A stretch of DNA of 64,000 nucleotides from NCBI RefSeq assembly GCF_047272945.1, contig NZ_JBKOPS010000008.1, positions 62,001-126,000 on the forward strand, read 5' to 3'. Numbering within the stretch: the first letter of the stretch is position 1; every line of letters begins with the position of its first letter. The DNA is from Rubrolithibacter danxiaensis. GTDB lineage: Bacteria > Bacteroidota > Bacteroidia > Sphingobacteriales > Sphingobacteriaceae. The notes under the pieces are model-generated. The model had not been told where the DNA came from. It did not search any database and saw only the letters and a list, made by a program, of their open reading frames with translations. Positions 15,660 through 24,337 of the stretch are shown piece by piece. Position numbers and translations under genes: made by a program.

Positions 15660-16976
15660 ATGTCATCAGTAGAGACAACTTACATTCCTTACAAAGTGAA
15701 GGATATTGCCCTGGCAGAATGGGGAAGAAAAGAAATTGAACTGGCGGAAGCAGAAATGCCCGGATTAATGGCGCTTCGTGCAGAGTATGGCCCATCAAAG
15801 CCATTGAAAGGAGCACGTATTGCTGGATGCCTGCACATGACCATTCAGACTGCGGTTTTAATTGAAACGCTTATTGAGCTTGGGGCGGAAGTTACCTGGT
15901 CGTCCTGCAACATTTTTTCAACACAGGACCACGCTGCTGCCGCTATTGCTGCCGCAGGAATTTCGGTTTATGCCTGGAAAGGTATGAATGCAGAAGAATT
16001 TGACTGGTGTATTGAACAAACCTTATATTTTGGCGAAGACCGCAAGCCTCTAAATATGATTCTGGATGATGGCGGCGATTTAACCAACATGGTTTTTGAT
16101 AAATATCCTGAATTGATTGCCGGAATCAGAGGATTATCTGAAGAAACTACTACAGGAGTTCACCGTTTGTACGAGCGCATGAAAAACGGAACACTGCATC
16201 TTCCTGCAATTAATGTGAACGATTCGGTTACAAAATCAAAATTCGACAATAAATATGGCTGCCGCGAATCACTCGTTGATGCTATCCGCCGTGCTACCGA
16301 TGTGATGATGGCTGGAAAAGTGGCTGTTGTTGCCGGCTATGGCGATGTTGGTAAAGGTTCAGCTGAGTCCTTGCGCAGTGCAGGCGTTCGTGTTATTGTT
16401 ACTGAAATTGACCCTATATGTGCTTTACAAGCTGCAATGGAAGGCTTTGAAGTGAAGAAATTCAGCAATGCAGTTAAAGAGGCAGACATCGTGGTAACAA
16501 CTACGGGTAATTGCGACATTGTTCGTGCTGAACATTTCAAATCCATGAAAGACAAAACTATCGTTTGTAACATCGGCCACTTCGATAATGAAATTGATGT
16601 TGCCTGGTTAAACAAGAATTATGGTAATACTAAAGTGGAAATAAAACCACAGGTAGATAAATATACAATTGATGGTAAAGACATCATTTTATTAGCTGAA
16701 GGCCGTTTAGTAAACCTTGGTTGCGCAACAGGGCACCCGTCTTTCGTAATGTCTAACTCGTTTACCAATCAAACTTTAGCTCAGCTTGAACTTTGGACAA
16801 ATCCTGGTAAATACGAAAACAAGGTTTACACCTTACCTAAACACCTGGATGAGAAAGTTGCCCGATTGCATTTAGCTAAAATCGGTGTTGAACTGGACGA
16901 GCTGGATCCTCACCAGGCCGAATATATCGGAGTGGATGTACAGGGGCCGTTTAAACCGGAACATTACAGGTATTAA
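15660..16976 (+). CDS. ahcY: Adenosylhomocysteinase
   Basis: Hydrolyses S-adenosylhomocysteine to adenosine and homocysteine, clearing the product of SAM-dependent methylation; cytosolic NAD-dependent tetramer. 438 residues from the ATG at 15660; a longer frame from 15636 runs through the promoter element and is rejected. Signatures: GCLHMTIQTAVLIETL, SCNIFSTQDHAAAA, the NAD motif VVAGYGDVGKGSAESL, GHFDNEID and the C-terminal GPFKPEHYRY. A hairpin terminator follows at 17029. Confidence 0.97.
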   Translation: MSSVETTYIPYKVKDIALAEWGRKEIELAEAEMPGLMALRAEYGPSKPLKGARIAGCLHMTIQTAVLIETLIELGAEVTWSSCNIFSTQDHAAAAIAAAGISVYAWKGMNAEEFDWCIEQTLYFGEDRKPLNMILDDGGDLTNMVFDKYPELIAGIRGLSEETTTGVHRLYERMKNGTLHLPAINVNDSVTKSKFDNKYGCRESLVDAIRRATDVMMAGKVAVVAGYGDVGKGSAESLRSAGVRVIVTEIDPICALQAAMEGFEVKKFSNAVKEADIVVTTTGNCDIVRAEHFKSMKDKTIVCNIGHFDNEIDVAWLNKNYGNTKVEIKPQVDKYTIDGKDIILLAEGRLVNLGCATGHPSFVMSNSFTNQTLAQLELWTNPGKYENKVYTLPKHLDEKVARLHLAKIGVELDELDPHQAEYIGVDVQGPFKPEHYRY

Positions 16977-17028
16977 GGAAGACTGAGATTTGAGGTCCAG
17001 ATCCCGGAAAGATTACAATAAAATTAAA

Positions 17029-17054
17029 AAATGCTTACTTTCGGGTAAGCATTT
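17029..17054 (+). terminator. Terminator after ahcY
   Basis: AAATGCTTAC and GTAAGCATTT form a perfect 10-bp stem around the 6-base loop TTTCGG, 52 bases after the ahcY stop, followed by a short T-rich stretch. Confidence 0.7.
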
Positions 17055-17148
17055 CTAATTTACACGGTTTGTTTACATAAAGTGTTTTGTACTTAAATCA
17101 GATGTATTTTTAATAAAAACCGTACTTTAGTTCTTGGAGCTAGTAATT

Positions 17149-17355
17149 ATGAAAGAACTGTTTTTTTTGGTTGAAGAAGCTGCTGAAGGTGGTTATACAG
17201 CTAAGGCCTTAGGAGAATCCATTTTTACTGAAGCTGACTCTATAGAAGATTTAAAAATTGAAATTAAAGATGCTGTTTTTTGTCATTTTGAAGAAAATGA
17301 TCTACCCAAAATAATCAGACTTCATATGGTTAAAGAGGAAACTTTAATTCTTTAA
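17149..17355 (+). CDS. hicB: HicB-type antitoxin (short, no DNA-binding domain seen)
   Basis: A 68-residue protein from the ATG at 17149. The sequence FLVEEAAEGGYTAKALGESIFTEADS and the helix EDLKIEIKDAVFCHF match the partial RNase-H-like fold of HicB antitoxins; the C-terminal strand IIRLHMVKEE follows. There is no room for the HTH or ribbon-helix-helix domain that longer HicBs use to repress their operon. Seven bases separate it from the hicA-like gene. Such short proteins are sometimes misnamed after 2-oxoisovalerate dehydrogenase in databases. It should neutralise the partner RNase by direct binding. Confidence 0.78.
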   Translation: MKELFFLVEEAAEGGYTAKALGESIFTEADSIEDLKIEIKDAVFCHFEENDLPKIIRLHMVKEETLIL

Positions 17356-17362
17356 GCATTAA

Positions 17363-17596
17363 ATGAAATTACCCCGCGATATTTCTGCTTCAGAACTAAT
17401 AAAAATCTTATCAAAATATGGTTATCAGGTTTCCCGTCAAAGAGGGAGTCATATCCGATTAACACGGATAACGGACAAAGCAGTTCATAATATAACCATT
17501 CCTAATCACAATCCAATAAAAATAGGCACACTTTCTGGTATTTTAAATGATATTTGCTCTCATTTAAATATTTCTAAAGAAGAACTTTTAAGTTAA
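17363..17596 (+). CDS. hicA: HicA-type (YcfA family) mRNA interferase toxin
   Basis: A 77-residue basic protein with the double-stranded-RNA-binding-like HicA fold: SASELIKILSKYGYQVSRQRGSHIRL carries the conserved Gly-Ser-His with the catalytic His (about residue 31), followed by HNITIPNHNPIKIGTLSGIL. HicA toxins cut mRNA and tmRNA. The order here, hicB before hicA, is the reverse of the E. coli arrangement. pdxJ follows 11 bases later, so the toxin may share its transcript with an essential-type biosynthesis gene. Confidence 0.85.
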   Translation: MKLPRDISASELIKILSKYGYQVSRQRGSHIRLTRITDKAVHNITIPNHNPIKIGTLSGILNDICSHLNISKEELLS

Positions 17597-17607
17597 GATA
17601 CTACATT

Positions 17608-18324
17608 ATGACAAAACTCTCCGTCAATATCAATAAAATCGCTACTCTCCGTAATTCTCGGGGAGGGAATAATCCGGATTTAATAAAAGTTGCTTTAGAT
17701 TGTGAGCGATTTGGTGCCGAAGGAATCACAGTACATCCCCGCCCTGACGAACGGCATATTCGTTACCAGGATGTTTTTGACCTTAAAAAAGTCATTTCAA
17801 CCGAATTCAATATTGAAGGGAATTGCCAGGAGCAAAAGTTTATAGATCTGGTTCTAGCAAACAAACCTGCACAAGTCACTTTAGTTCCTGACGTTTTGGG
17901 ACAAATCACTTCAAATCATGGTTGGGATACTATAAAACATCAACAGTACTTAAAAGATATTATTCCACAATTTAAAGAGGCAGGAATCCGCGTTTCCATT
18001 TTTGTTGACCCCGACCCTAAAATGATAGAAGCCGCCGCCACTACCGGAACAGACCGCGTGGAACTTTATACCGAAGCGTATGCACAGAATTATTATGCAA
18101 ACCGCGATAAAGCAATATTGCCTTACCGCGAAGCTGCAAAAGCAGCGCATCAGGCCGGCTTAGGATTAAATGCAGGCCACGACCTTGACCTACACAACCT
18201 TAAATTTTTTGCTGAAAACATACCCGGTCTGCTCGAAGTAAGCATAGGCCATGCTTTAATTTCTGATGCTTTGTATTATGGATTGGAGAATACGGTGCAG
18301 CTTTATTTAAGGCAGTTGAAATAA
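17608..18324 (+). CDS. pdxJ: Pyridoxine 5'-phosphate synthase
   Basis: Condenses 3-amino-2-oxopropyl phosphate with 1-deoxyxylulose 5-phosphate in the DXP-dependent vitamin B6 route. 238 residues, the usual length, TIM barrel. Recognised by LSVNINKIATLRNSRGG, GAEGITVHPRPDERHIRYQD, FNIEGNCQE, VTLVPD, VSIFVDPD, DRVELYTEAYA, LGLNAGHDLDLHN and EVSIGHALISDAL. It starts 11 bases after hicA. Confidence 0.96.
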   Translation: MTKLSVNINKIATLRNSRGGNNPDLIKVALDCERFGAEGITVHPRPDERHIRYQDVFDLKKVISTEFNIEGNCQEQKFIDLVLANKPAQVTLVPDVLGQITSNHGWDTIKHQQYLKDIIPQFKEAGIRVSIFVDPDPKMIEAAATTGTDRVELYTEAYAQNYYANRDKAILPYREAAKAAHQAGLGLNAGHDLDLHNLKFFAENIPGLLEVSIGHALISDALYYGLENTVQLYLRQLK

Positions 18325-18379
18325 AATTCTTGATTCGTTTTTACAGATAACTTACAACTTTCATTCGAACCTATTCTAT

Positions 18380-18408
18380 CTTTTCGAAAGTTTTAAACTT
18401 TCCAAAAG
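18380..18408. other. Hairpin between pdxJ and gcvP
   Basis: GAAAGTTT and AAACTTTC (18386-18402) pair perfectly around one base, and flanking CTTTT/AAAAG extend the stem after a C-C mismatch. It may be a weak terminator for pdxJ or an operator for gcvP; the T-tract is poor. The 152-bp gap shows no glycine-riboswitch core. Confidence 0.35.
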
Positions 18409-18420
18409 CTTCTATTCCAA

Positions 18421-18451
18421 TTGCTAAAAGCCAGTCAAATCCCTACCTTTG
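18421..18451 (+). promoter_or_regulatory. Promoter of gcvP
   Basis: TTG at 18421-18423 and TACCTTTG at 18444-18451, 20 bases apart, match the Bacteroidota -33/-7 consensus. The ATG of gcvP follows 25 bases after the -7 element. Confidence 0.6.
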
Positions 18452-18476
18452 CAGCATAATTTATTCCTCATTTTTA

Positions 18477-21380
18477 ATGAATCTTAATACTGACTTTGTC
18501 GGGAAGTTTGAAACCCGCCACATAGCTCCGAATGAAGCTGAAACACAGGAAATGCTGGGAACGATCGGAGCAAATTCAATGGATGAATTGATAGAACAAT
18601 CGGTTCCGGCAAAGATACGCTTAAAGAACCCGCTTAATCTCCCACCTGCCAAAACCGAGTTTGATTACTTAAAGAACCTGAAACAAGTATCCTTAAATAA
18701 CAAAGTTTTTAAATCGTATATAGGCCAGGGATATTATGACACCATTACTCCTCCCGTAATTCTTCGGAATATTTTTGAAAACCCGGGCTGGTACACTCAA
18801 TACACCCCATATCAAGCAGAAATTTCGCAGGGAAGATTACAGGCACTGTTGAATTTCCAAACCATGGTTATTGATTTAACCGGAATGGAAATAGCAAACG
18901 CATCCTTACTGGATGAAGGAACTGCGGCAGCCGAAGCCATGTTCATGCAGTATAGCTTGCGTAAAAATCAGGAAGCCAGGGTATTTTTTGTTTCTGAAGA
19001 TCTTTTCCCTCAAACCATAGATATTCTGAAAACCCGCTCTGCTCCTTACGGAATAGAACTGAAAATCGGCAATCATCAAACAGTGGAATTGAACGAAAAT
19101 ATGTTCGGCGCCATTGTTCAGTATCCGGCAGGAAACGGAGCAATTTTTGATTACCGGGAATTTGCCACCAAAGCACACGAAAAAGGAATAAAGCTTACCG
19201 TTATTGCCGATATTTTAAGTCTGGCAGTTTTAACGCCTCCCGGAGAATGGGGCGCTGATATTGTAGTTGGTTCCACGCAGCGCTTTGGAGTTCCTATGGG
19301 ATTTGGTGGCCCCCACGCTGCCTATTTCGCCACAAAAGAAGAATATAAACGTTCCATTCCGGGCCGCATAATTGGAGTAACAATTGACGCAGCAGGAAAT
19401 TATGCCTTACGAATGGCGCTTCAAACACGCGAACAACATATCCGCAGAGATAAAGCGACTTCGAATATCTGCACAGCACAGGCTTTGCTGGCCATCATGG
19501 CAAGTATGTATGCCGTTTATCACGGACCGGAAGGAATAAAAGCGATTGCTTCCAAGACACATGCGTTAGCTGTATTGCTTGCTAAAGCATTAGAGAAGCT
19601 AGGATACAAACAGGAAAACGAGTTTTTCTTTGATACTCTGAAGTTCGATTTAGGAAATCTGGCAGGTCCGATTCATGGAGAAGCGTTGAACAACGAGCTA
19701 AATTTTCATTACAATGGACCAATTGTAGCTATTTCTCTGGATGAAACCAGTTCGGTTGAGGACATTGAAACCATCGTCCGCGTTTTTGCCAAAGTAAAAG
19801 GAAAAACTATTTTCGAAGCAGATATAAATGGATTAAAAACATCTTTAGAGGCTGCTATTCCTGTAAATCTCCAACGGACTTCATCCTATTTAACCCATCC
19901 GATATTTAATACACATCATTCAGAACACGAAATGCTGCGGTATATCAAATTGCTGGAAGCAAAAGACCTGTCGCTTTGCCATTCCATGATTCCGCTGGGC
20001 TCATGCACCATGAAGCTGAATGCTACATCAGAAATGATCCCCGTTACCTGGAATCATTTCAGCAAAATTCACCCCTTTGCTCCAACAGATCAGGTGGGGG
20101 GATACATGCAGATTTTTGATGAACTGAATAAATGGCTGAGCGAAATTACCGGCTTTGCCGCGATGAGCTTTCAGCCTAATTCTGGCGCACAGGGAGAATA
20201 CGCCGGATTAATGGTAATTCGTGCTTATCATCGTGACAGAGGCGAAGGTCATAGAAATGTGGCTCTGATTCCATCATCTGCACACGGAACAAATCCTGCT
20301 TCCGCAGCTATGGCCGGGATGAACATTGTAGTGGTAAGATGCGATGAAAACGGAAATATTGATGTAAACGATTTGAAAGCAAAAGCAGAAGAACATAGGG
20401 ATAACCTTTCCTGCTTAATGGTTACCTATCCTTCCACACATGGAGTTTTTGAGGAATCGATCATTGAAATGTGCGAAATTATTCATACCAACGGCGGACA
20501 AGTTTATATGGATGGCGCTAACATGAATGCCCAGGTTGGACTTACCAGTCCGGCTACAATCGGAGCAGATGTTTGCCACCTGAATCTCCATAAAACTTTT
20601 TGTATTCCTCACGGCGGGGGCGGACCAGGAATGGGTCCGATAGGCGTTGCCAGGCACCTGGTTCCTTATTTGCCCGGCCATCCCGTTGTTGATATAGATT
20701 CGGGAAAATCCATACATGCGGTTTCTGCGGCTCCCTGGGGCTCTGCTTCTATTCTGATCATTTCGCATGCATACATTGCCATGATGGGAGCAGCAGGTTT
20801 AACCAACGCTACCAAATATGCCATACTGAATGCGAATTATATCAAAGCACGCTTAGAGAAACATTACAACGTGCTATATGCCGGTTCTAAAGGAAGATGC
20901 GCACATGAAATGATCCTGGATTGCCGGTCATTCAAAAATTTTGGAATTGAAGTAACCGATATCGCAAAACGGTTAATGGATTACGGATTCCATGCACCAA
21001 CAGTTTCTTTCCCGGTTCCGGGAACGTTGATGATTGAGCCGACAGAATCTGAATCATTACAGGAGCTTGATCGTTTTTGTGATGCCATGATTGCTATCCG
21101 TAAAGAAATTGAAGAAGTTGAAACAGCTGCGGTAGACAAAATGAATAACGTATTAAAAAATGCCCCGCATACGGTTAATGTAGTTACAGGTGATACCTGG
21201 GATCGCCCTTATTCGAGACAAAAAGCGGCATTTCCACTGCCTTACGTTATTGAAAACAAATTCTGGCCCTCAGTAGGACGCGTAAACGATACGTACGGAG
21301 ACCGGGCTTTGGTTTGCTCCTGCCCCCCGGTAGAAGCATATCATGAAGAAGTGATCCCGCATACAACTTCGTTTGTTTAA
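18477..21380 (+). CDS. gcvP: Glycine dehydrogenase (decarboxylating), P-protein
   Basis: The PLP-dependent P-protein of the glycine cleavage system, which decarboxylates glycine and passes the aminomethyl group to lipoylated H-protein. 967 residues, the single-chain form with both halves fused, as in E. coli. The N-terminal half starts with FVGKFETRHIAPNEAETQEML and includes LDEGTAAAEAM and RFGVPMGFGGPHAA; the C-terminal catalytic half has SCTMKLNATSEM, SAHGTNPASA and the PLP lysine in LNLHKTFCIPHGGGGPG (Lys706). gcvT, gcvH and lipoamide dehydrogenase are not in the window. Confidence 0.97.
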   Translation: MNLNTDFVGKFETRHIAPNEAETQEMLGTIGANSMDELIEQSVPAKIRLKNPLNLPPAKTEFDYLKNLKQVSLNNKVFKSYIGQGYYDTITPPVILRNIFENPGWYTQYTPYQAEISQGRLQALLNFQTMVIDLTGMEIANASLLDEGTAAAEAMFMQYSLRKNQEARVFFVSEDLFPQTIDILKTRSAPYGIELKIGNHQTVELNENMFGAIVQYPAGNGAIFDYREFATKAHEKGIKLTVIADILSLAVLTPPGEWGADIVVGSTQRFGVPMGFGGPHAAYFATKEEYKRSIPGRIIGVTIDAAGNYALRMALQTREQHIRRDKATSNICTAQALLAIMASMYAVYHGPEGIKAIASKTHALAVLLAKALEKLGYKQENEFFFDTLKFDLGNLAGPIHGEALNNELNFHYNGPIVAISLDETSSVEDIETIVRVFAKVKGKTIFEADINGLKTSLEAAIPVNLQRTSSYLTHPIFNTHHSEHEMLRYIKLLEAKDLSLCHSMIPLGSCTMKLNATSEMIPVTWNHFSKIHPFAPTDQVGGYMQIFDELNKWLSEITGFAAMSFQPNSGAQGEYAGLMVIRAYHRDRGEGHRNVALIPSSAHGTNPASAAMAGMNIVVVRCDENGNIDVNDLKAKAEEHRDNLSCLMVTYPSTHGVFEESIIEMCEIIHTNGGQVYMDGANMNAQVGLTSPATIGADVCHLNLHKTFCIPHGGGGPGMGPIGVARHLVPYLPGHPVVDIDSGKSIHAVSAAPWGSASILIISHAYIAMMGAAGLTNATKYAILNANYIKARLEKHYNVLYAGSKGRCAHEMILDCRSFKNFGIEVTDIAKRLMDYGFHAPTVSFPVPGTLMIEPTESESLQELDRFCDAMIAIRKEIEEVETAAVDKMNNVLKNAPHTVNVVTGDTWDRPYSRQKAAFPLPYVIENKFWPSVGRVNDTYGDRALVCSCPPVEAYHEEVIPHTTSFV

Positions 21381-21390
21381 AGAGAAAAAT

Positions 21391-21425
21391 AACCATTCCA
21401 AAAGTTTAAAATTTTTGGAATGGTT
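21391..21425 (+). terminator. Terminator after gcvP
   Basis: AACCATTCCAAAA (21391-21403) pairs with TTTTGGAATGGTT (21413-21425) around a 9-base loop, a 13-bp perfect stem just after the gcvP stop. It lies only 26 bases before the next start codon. Confidence 0.7.
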
Positions 21426-21451
21426 TGAAAAAAGGTTTATAAATTAAACCC

Positions 21452-21763
21452 ATGATAGCACAAACCCCTGCTCCCCCGTATTATGCTGTAATTTTCACTT
21501 CTGTAAAAAATGATCCCGCTGAAGGTTATGATGACATGGCCGAAGAAATGTACTTGCTGGCCCAACAGCAGGATGGCTTTTTAGGTGTTGAATCTGCAAG
21601 AAACGAAATTGGAATCACTGTTTCTTACTGGAATTCGCTCGAAGCAATAAAAAAGTGGAAAGCCAACAGCAGGCATCTTATTGCGCAAAAACTGGGAAAA
21701 GAAAAGTGGTATCAGCAATACAAAACACGTATCTGCCTCGTAGAGCGCGACTACACCTTGTAA
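21452..21763 (+). CDS. Antibiotic biosynthesis monooxygenase (ABM) domain protein
   Basis: A 103-residue dimeric alpha-beta barrel protein. YYAVIFTSVKNDPAEGYDDMAEEMYLLAQQQ, DGFLGVESARNE, GITVSYWNSLEAIKKWKANSRH and the C-terminal WYQQYKTRICLVERDY match the ABM family, which includes small oxygenases and haem-degrading enzymes as well as proteins with no known substrate. The conserved Trp-Lys-x-His helix is present. Function not assignable. It lies between the gcvP terminator and the sugar-oxidation cluster and probably belongs to neither. Confidence 0.85.
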   Translation: MIAQTPAPPYYAVIFTSVKNDPAEGYDDMAEEMYLLAQQQDGFLGVESARNEIGITVSYWNSLEAIKKWKANSRHLIAQKLGKEKWYQQYKTRICLVERDYTL

Positions 21764-21823
21764 TTACTTTTTTACATTCGGCTCAATCCATTACGCAAAG
21801 TTTCTGTTAGTTTTATTTTGTAG

Positions 21824-21845
21824 GCGCTAACTATCCTGTTAACGC
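21824..21845. promoter_or_regulatory. Inverted repeat upstream of the sugar-oxidation cluster
   Basis: GCGCTAAC and GTTAACGC flank a 6-base spacer (TATCCT) with one mismatch, 22 bases before the first ATG of the cluster. A -7-like TATTTTG lies at 21814-21820. Possible operator; unproved. Confidence 0.35.
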
Positions 21846-21866
21846 TGCACACATTGTAAACCTGAC

Positions 21867-22910
21867 ATGAAAAAGATCTTCCTGAAAACGTTGCGCCTGG
21901 CATTTTTACTGCTTTTTATTTATACCAGCACATTTTCTCAAGACAAAAAAGTAAGTTTCCAGCAATCAAAAGACAAAGTAGATGTTATAATAGATGGCCG
22001 GCTGTTTACAAGCTTTCTTTATCCCGATACTTTAGAGAAACCGATACTCTACCCAATAAACACTGCCGATAATCTTACTATTACCCGTGGATTTCCAATT
22101 AAAACAAGAACGGGCGAAAGGACAGACCATCCGCATCATCAGGGCATGTGGTTTACTTACGAAAATGTAAATAGTATTGACTTCTGGAATAACTCTTATG
22201 CAATCCCTGCAGAAAAAAAATCAGCATATGGCTGGATACGAAACACTAAAATTGAAAGCATAAAAAACGGAAGCCCGAAAGGTAGTTTGACTTATACTGC
22301 CAATTGGGAAAAACAGGATAAAACCGTTCTACTCAAGGAAAAAACTATTTTGGTATTCAGCGGCACAGCAAATTCCAGAACAATTGACAGGGTAACTACC
22401 CTCACAGCGCAAAAAGATACCGTTCATTTTTACGATGCCAAAGATGCACTTTTAGGCCTTCGGGTTACAAAGGAGCTGGAATTACCGTCGGATAAGCCGG
22501 AACAATTTTCAGATATTCATGGAAACATAACCACCGTTTCGCCAAAACAGAATGGCGCTACAGGAAATTATCTGACCAGTGAAGGGAAAACAGGTGACGA
22601 TGCCTGGGGAACAAGGGCAAACTGGTGCCTTTTATCCGGAATTATTAATAACGAACCTGTATCTGTTGCTATCATTGACAATCCTGCTAATCCAGGCTAC
22701 CCTGCTTACTGGCACGCACGCGGATACGGGCTTTTCGCGGTAAATCCGCTTGGTCAAAAAATATTCAGCAATGGGAAAGAAGTTATGAACTTAACATTAC
22801 AACCCGGCCAATCAGTAACCTTCCGTTACCGTGTACTGATAACTTCAGGCAAGAAAATTACTGCAGAAGAGTTAAATAAAGAAGCTGCGGTATTTTCATC
22901 TGATAAATAA
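21867..22910 (+). CDS. Secreted PmoA/DUF6807-like family protein
   Basis: A 347-residue exported protein: signal peptide FLKTLRLAFLLLFIYTSTFSQ, then a beta-rich domain annotated in databases as the methane oxygenase PmoA-like or DUF6807 family (the PmoA name is a historic misnomer). The marker is the His-rich loop RTDHPHHQGMWFTYENVNSIDFWNN, with conserved DAWGTRANWCLL and NPGYPAYWHARGYGLFAVNPLG further on. It opens a six-gene run of sugar-oxidation genes. In Bacteroidota it is commonly found beside DUF1080 and Gfo/Idh/MocA genes; the reaction is not known to me. Confidence 0.85.
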   Translation: MKKIFLKTLRLAFLLLFIYTSTFSQDKKVSFQQSKDKVDVIIDGRLFTSFLYPDTLEKPILYPINTADNLTITRGFPIKTRTGERTDHPHHQGMWFTYENVNSIDFWNNSYAIPAEKKSAYGWIRNTKIESIKNGSPKGSLTYTANWEKQDKTVLLKEKTILVFSGTANSRTIDRVTTLTAQKDTVHFYDAKDALLGLRVTKELELPSDKPEQFSDIHGNITTVSPKQNGATGNYLTSEGKTGDDAWGTRANWCLLSGIINNEPVSVAIIDNPANPGYPAYWHARGYGLFAVNPLGQKIFSNGKEVMNLTLQPGQSVTFRYRVLITSGKKITAEELNKEAAVFSSDK

Positions 22911-22946
22911 AATTGTACCTTCAAATTTTAACCCAATTATATCCTG

Positions 22947-24335
22947 ATGAATAAAACAAAAGTCATTTCATTTGCAATCGCTCTTTCTATTTCCGGAATT
23001 TCATGTTCTCTATTTGCGCAATCCTCCTCTGCCGGATGGAAAAATCTATTTAATGGCAAGGACCTGACGGGCTGGAAACGCCTTGCCGGAACAGCAGATT
23101 ATAAAGTTGAAGACGGAGCTATTGTTGGTACTACCATAATGAACTCGGGAAATACTTTTTTGGTAACAGAAAAGGAATACGGGGATTTTATTTTAGAACT
23201 GGATGCCAAAGTAGAAAGCCCAGTAAGCAATTCGGGAGTACAGACACGAAGCCATTTCGATGCTGCTGCAAATAACGGAAAGGGAAAAGTATACGGAAGG
23301 CAATGTGAGTTTGATCCCTCCGCCAGACAATGGGCCGGAGGTATTTATGATGAAGGACGACGCGACTGGTTGTATCCCCTGGAACTGAATCCTTCTGCTA
23401 AAGGTGCCTTCAAGGTAGGCGAATACAATCATATTAAAATTGAATGTATAGGCAATGAAATGAAGACCTGGGTAAACGGAACTCCTGCCGCCTATGTGGT
23501 AGATACTATTGATAAAAAAGGTTTTATCGGCTTACAGGTACACGCTATCAGCAACGAAGAGCAGGCAAATAAGAAAGTTTACTTTAAAAACATCCGTATA
23601 AAAACGAGCAATCTCAATCCGGAGGCTTTTCCTGCAGGCATTTATGTTGTAAACAATGTACCAAACTCCTTATCGGGATATGAAAAACAAGATAACTGGA
23701 AGCTATTATTTGATGGAAAAACTTCTAGCGGATGGAGAAGTGCAAAAAACAATTCATTTCCCAGGGAAGGATGGCAAATCAAAAACGGAATATTAACGGT
23801 TCAGGATGCGGAAGGGAAAGAATCTGCCAATGGCGGTGATATTGTCACGAATGATCAGTATAAAGCATTCGATCTTTCTTTTGAATTTAAACTTACACCC
23901 GGTGCCAACAGCGGAGTAAAATACTTTGTAACACTTGATGAAAAAACCTCAGGTTCTGCAATTGGATTGGAATACCAGGTATTGGACGACGAAAGACACC
24001 CGGATGCTAAATTAGGCAGAGATGGAAATCGTACGCTGGCTTCTCTGTATGATTTAATAAAGGCAGATAAACAAGCCCGATTTACCCGGCCAATCGGACA
24101 ATGGAATAAAGGGCGGGTCGTTGTTTACCCTAACAATCACGTTGAACATTTCCTCAATGGAATTAAGGTACTGGAATATGAACGCGGATCAAAATCATTT
24201 AAAGATCTGGTTGCAATGAGCAAATACAAAGTGTGGCCAAATTTCGGCGAAGCGGAAAAAGGCCACATTCTTTTGCAGGATCATGGCAACGAAGTGAGTT
24301 TCAGAAGCATTAAAATCAAAACCTTAAATCAATAA
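22947..24335 (+). CDS. Tandem DUF1080 (3-keto-disaccharide hydrolase-type) protein
   Basis: A 462-residue exported protein with two DUF1080 jelly-roll domains. Signal peptide to about residue 25. Domain 1 (about 30-205) opens with GWKNLFNGKDLTGWKR and contains SNSGVQTRSHFD and YGRQCEFDPSARQWAGGIYDEGRRDW. Domain 2 (about 248-460) opens with NWKLLFDGKTSSGWR and contains NSGVKYFVTLDE and GLEYQVLDDERHPDAK. Family members cleave 3-keto-glycosides produced by sugar dehydrogenases. Two diverged copies in one chain suggest two specificities or one catalytic and one binding copy. It precedes the Tat-type oxidoreductase by two bases. Confidence 0.9.
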   Translation: MNKTKVISFAIALSISGISCSLFAQSSSAGWKNLFNGKDLTGWKRLAGTADYKVEDGAIVGTTIMNSGNTFLVTEKEYGDFILELDAKVESPVSNSGVQTRSHFDAAANNGKGKVYGRQCEFDPSARQWAGGIYDEGRRDWLYPLELNPSAKGAFKVGEYNHIKIECIGNEMKTWVNGTPAAYVVDTIDKKGFIGLQVHAISNEEQANKKVYFKNIRIKTSNLNPEAFPAGIYVVNNVPNSLSGYEKQDNWKLLFDGKTSSGWRSAKNNSFPREGWQIKNGILTVQDAEGKESANGGDIVTNDQYKAFDLSFEFKLTPGANSGVKYFVTLDEKTSGSAIGLEYQVLDDERHPDAKLGRDGNRTLASLYDLIKADKQARFTRPIGQWNKGRVVVYPNNHVEHFLNGIKVLEYERGSKSFKDLVAMSKYKVWPNFGEAEKGHILLQDHGNEVSFRSIKIKTLNQ

Positions 24336-24337
24336 GC

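Noticed and set aside
18325..18476. Glycine riboswitch upstream of gcvP
   Set aside because: The 152-bp gap has no recognisable tandem aptamer pattern; only an AT-rich hairpin and a promoter are visible.
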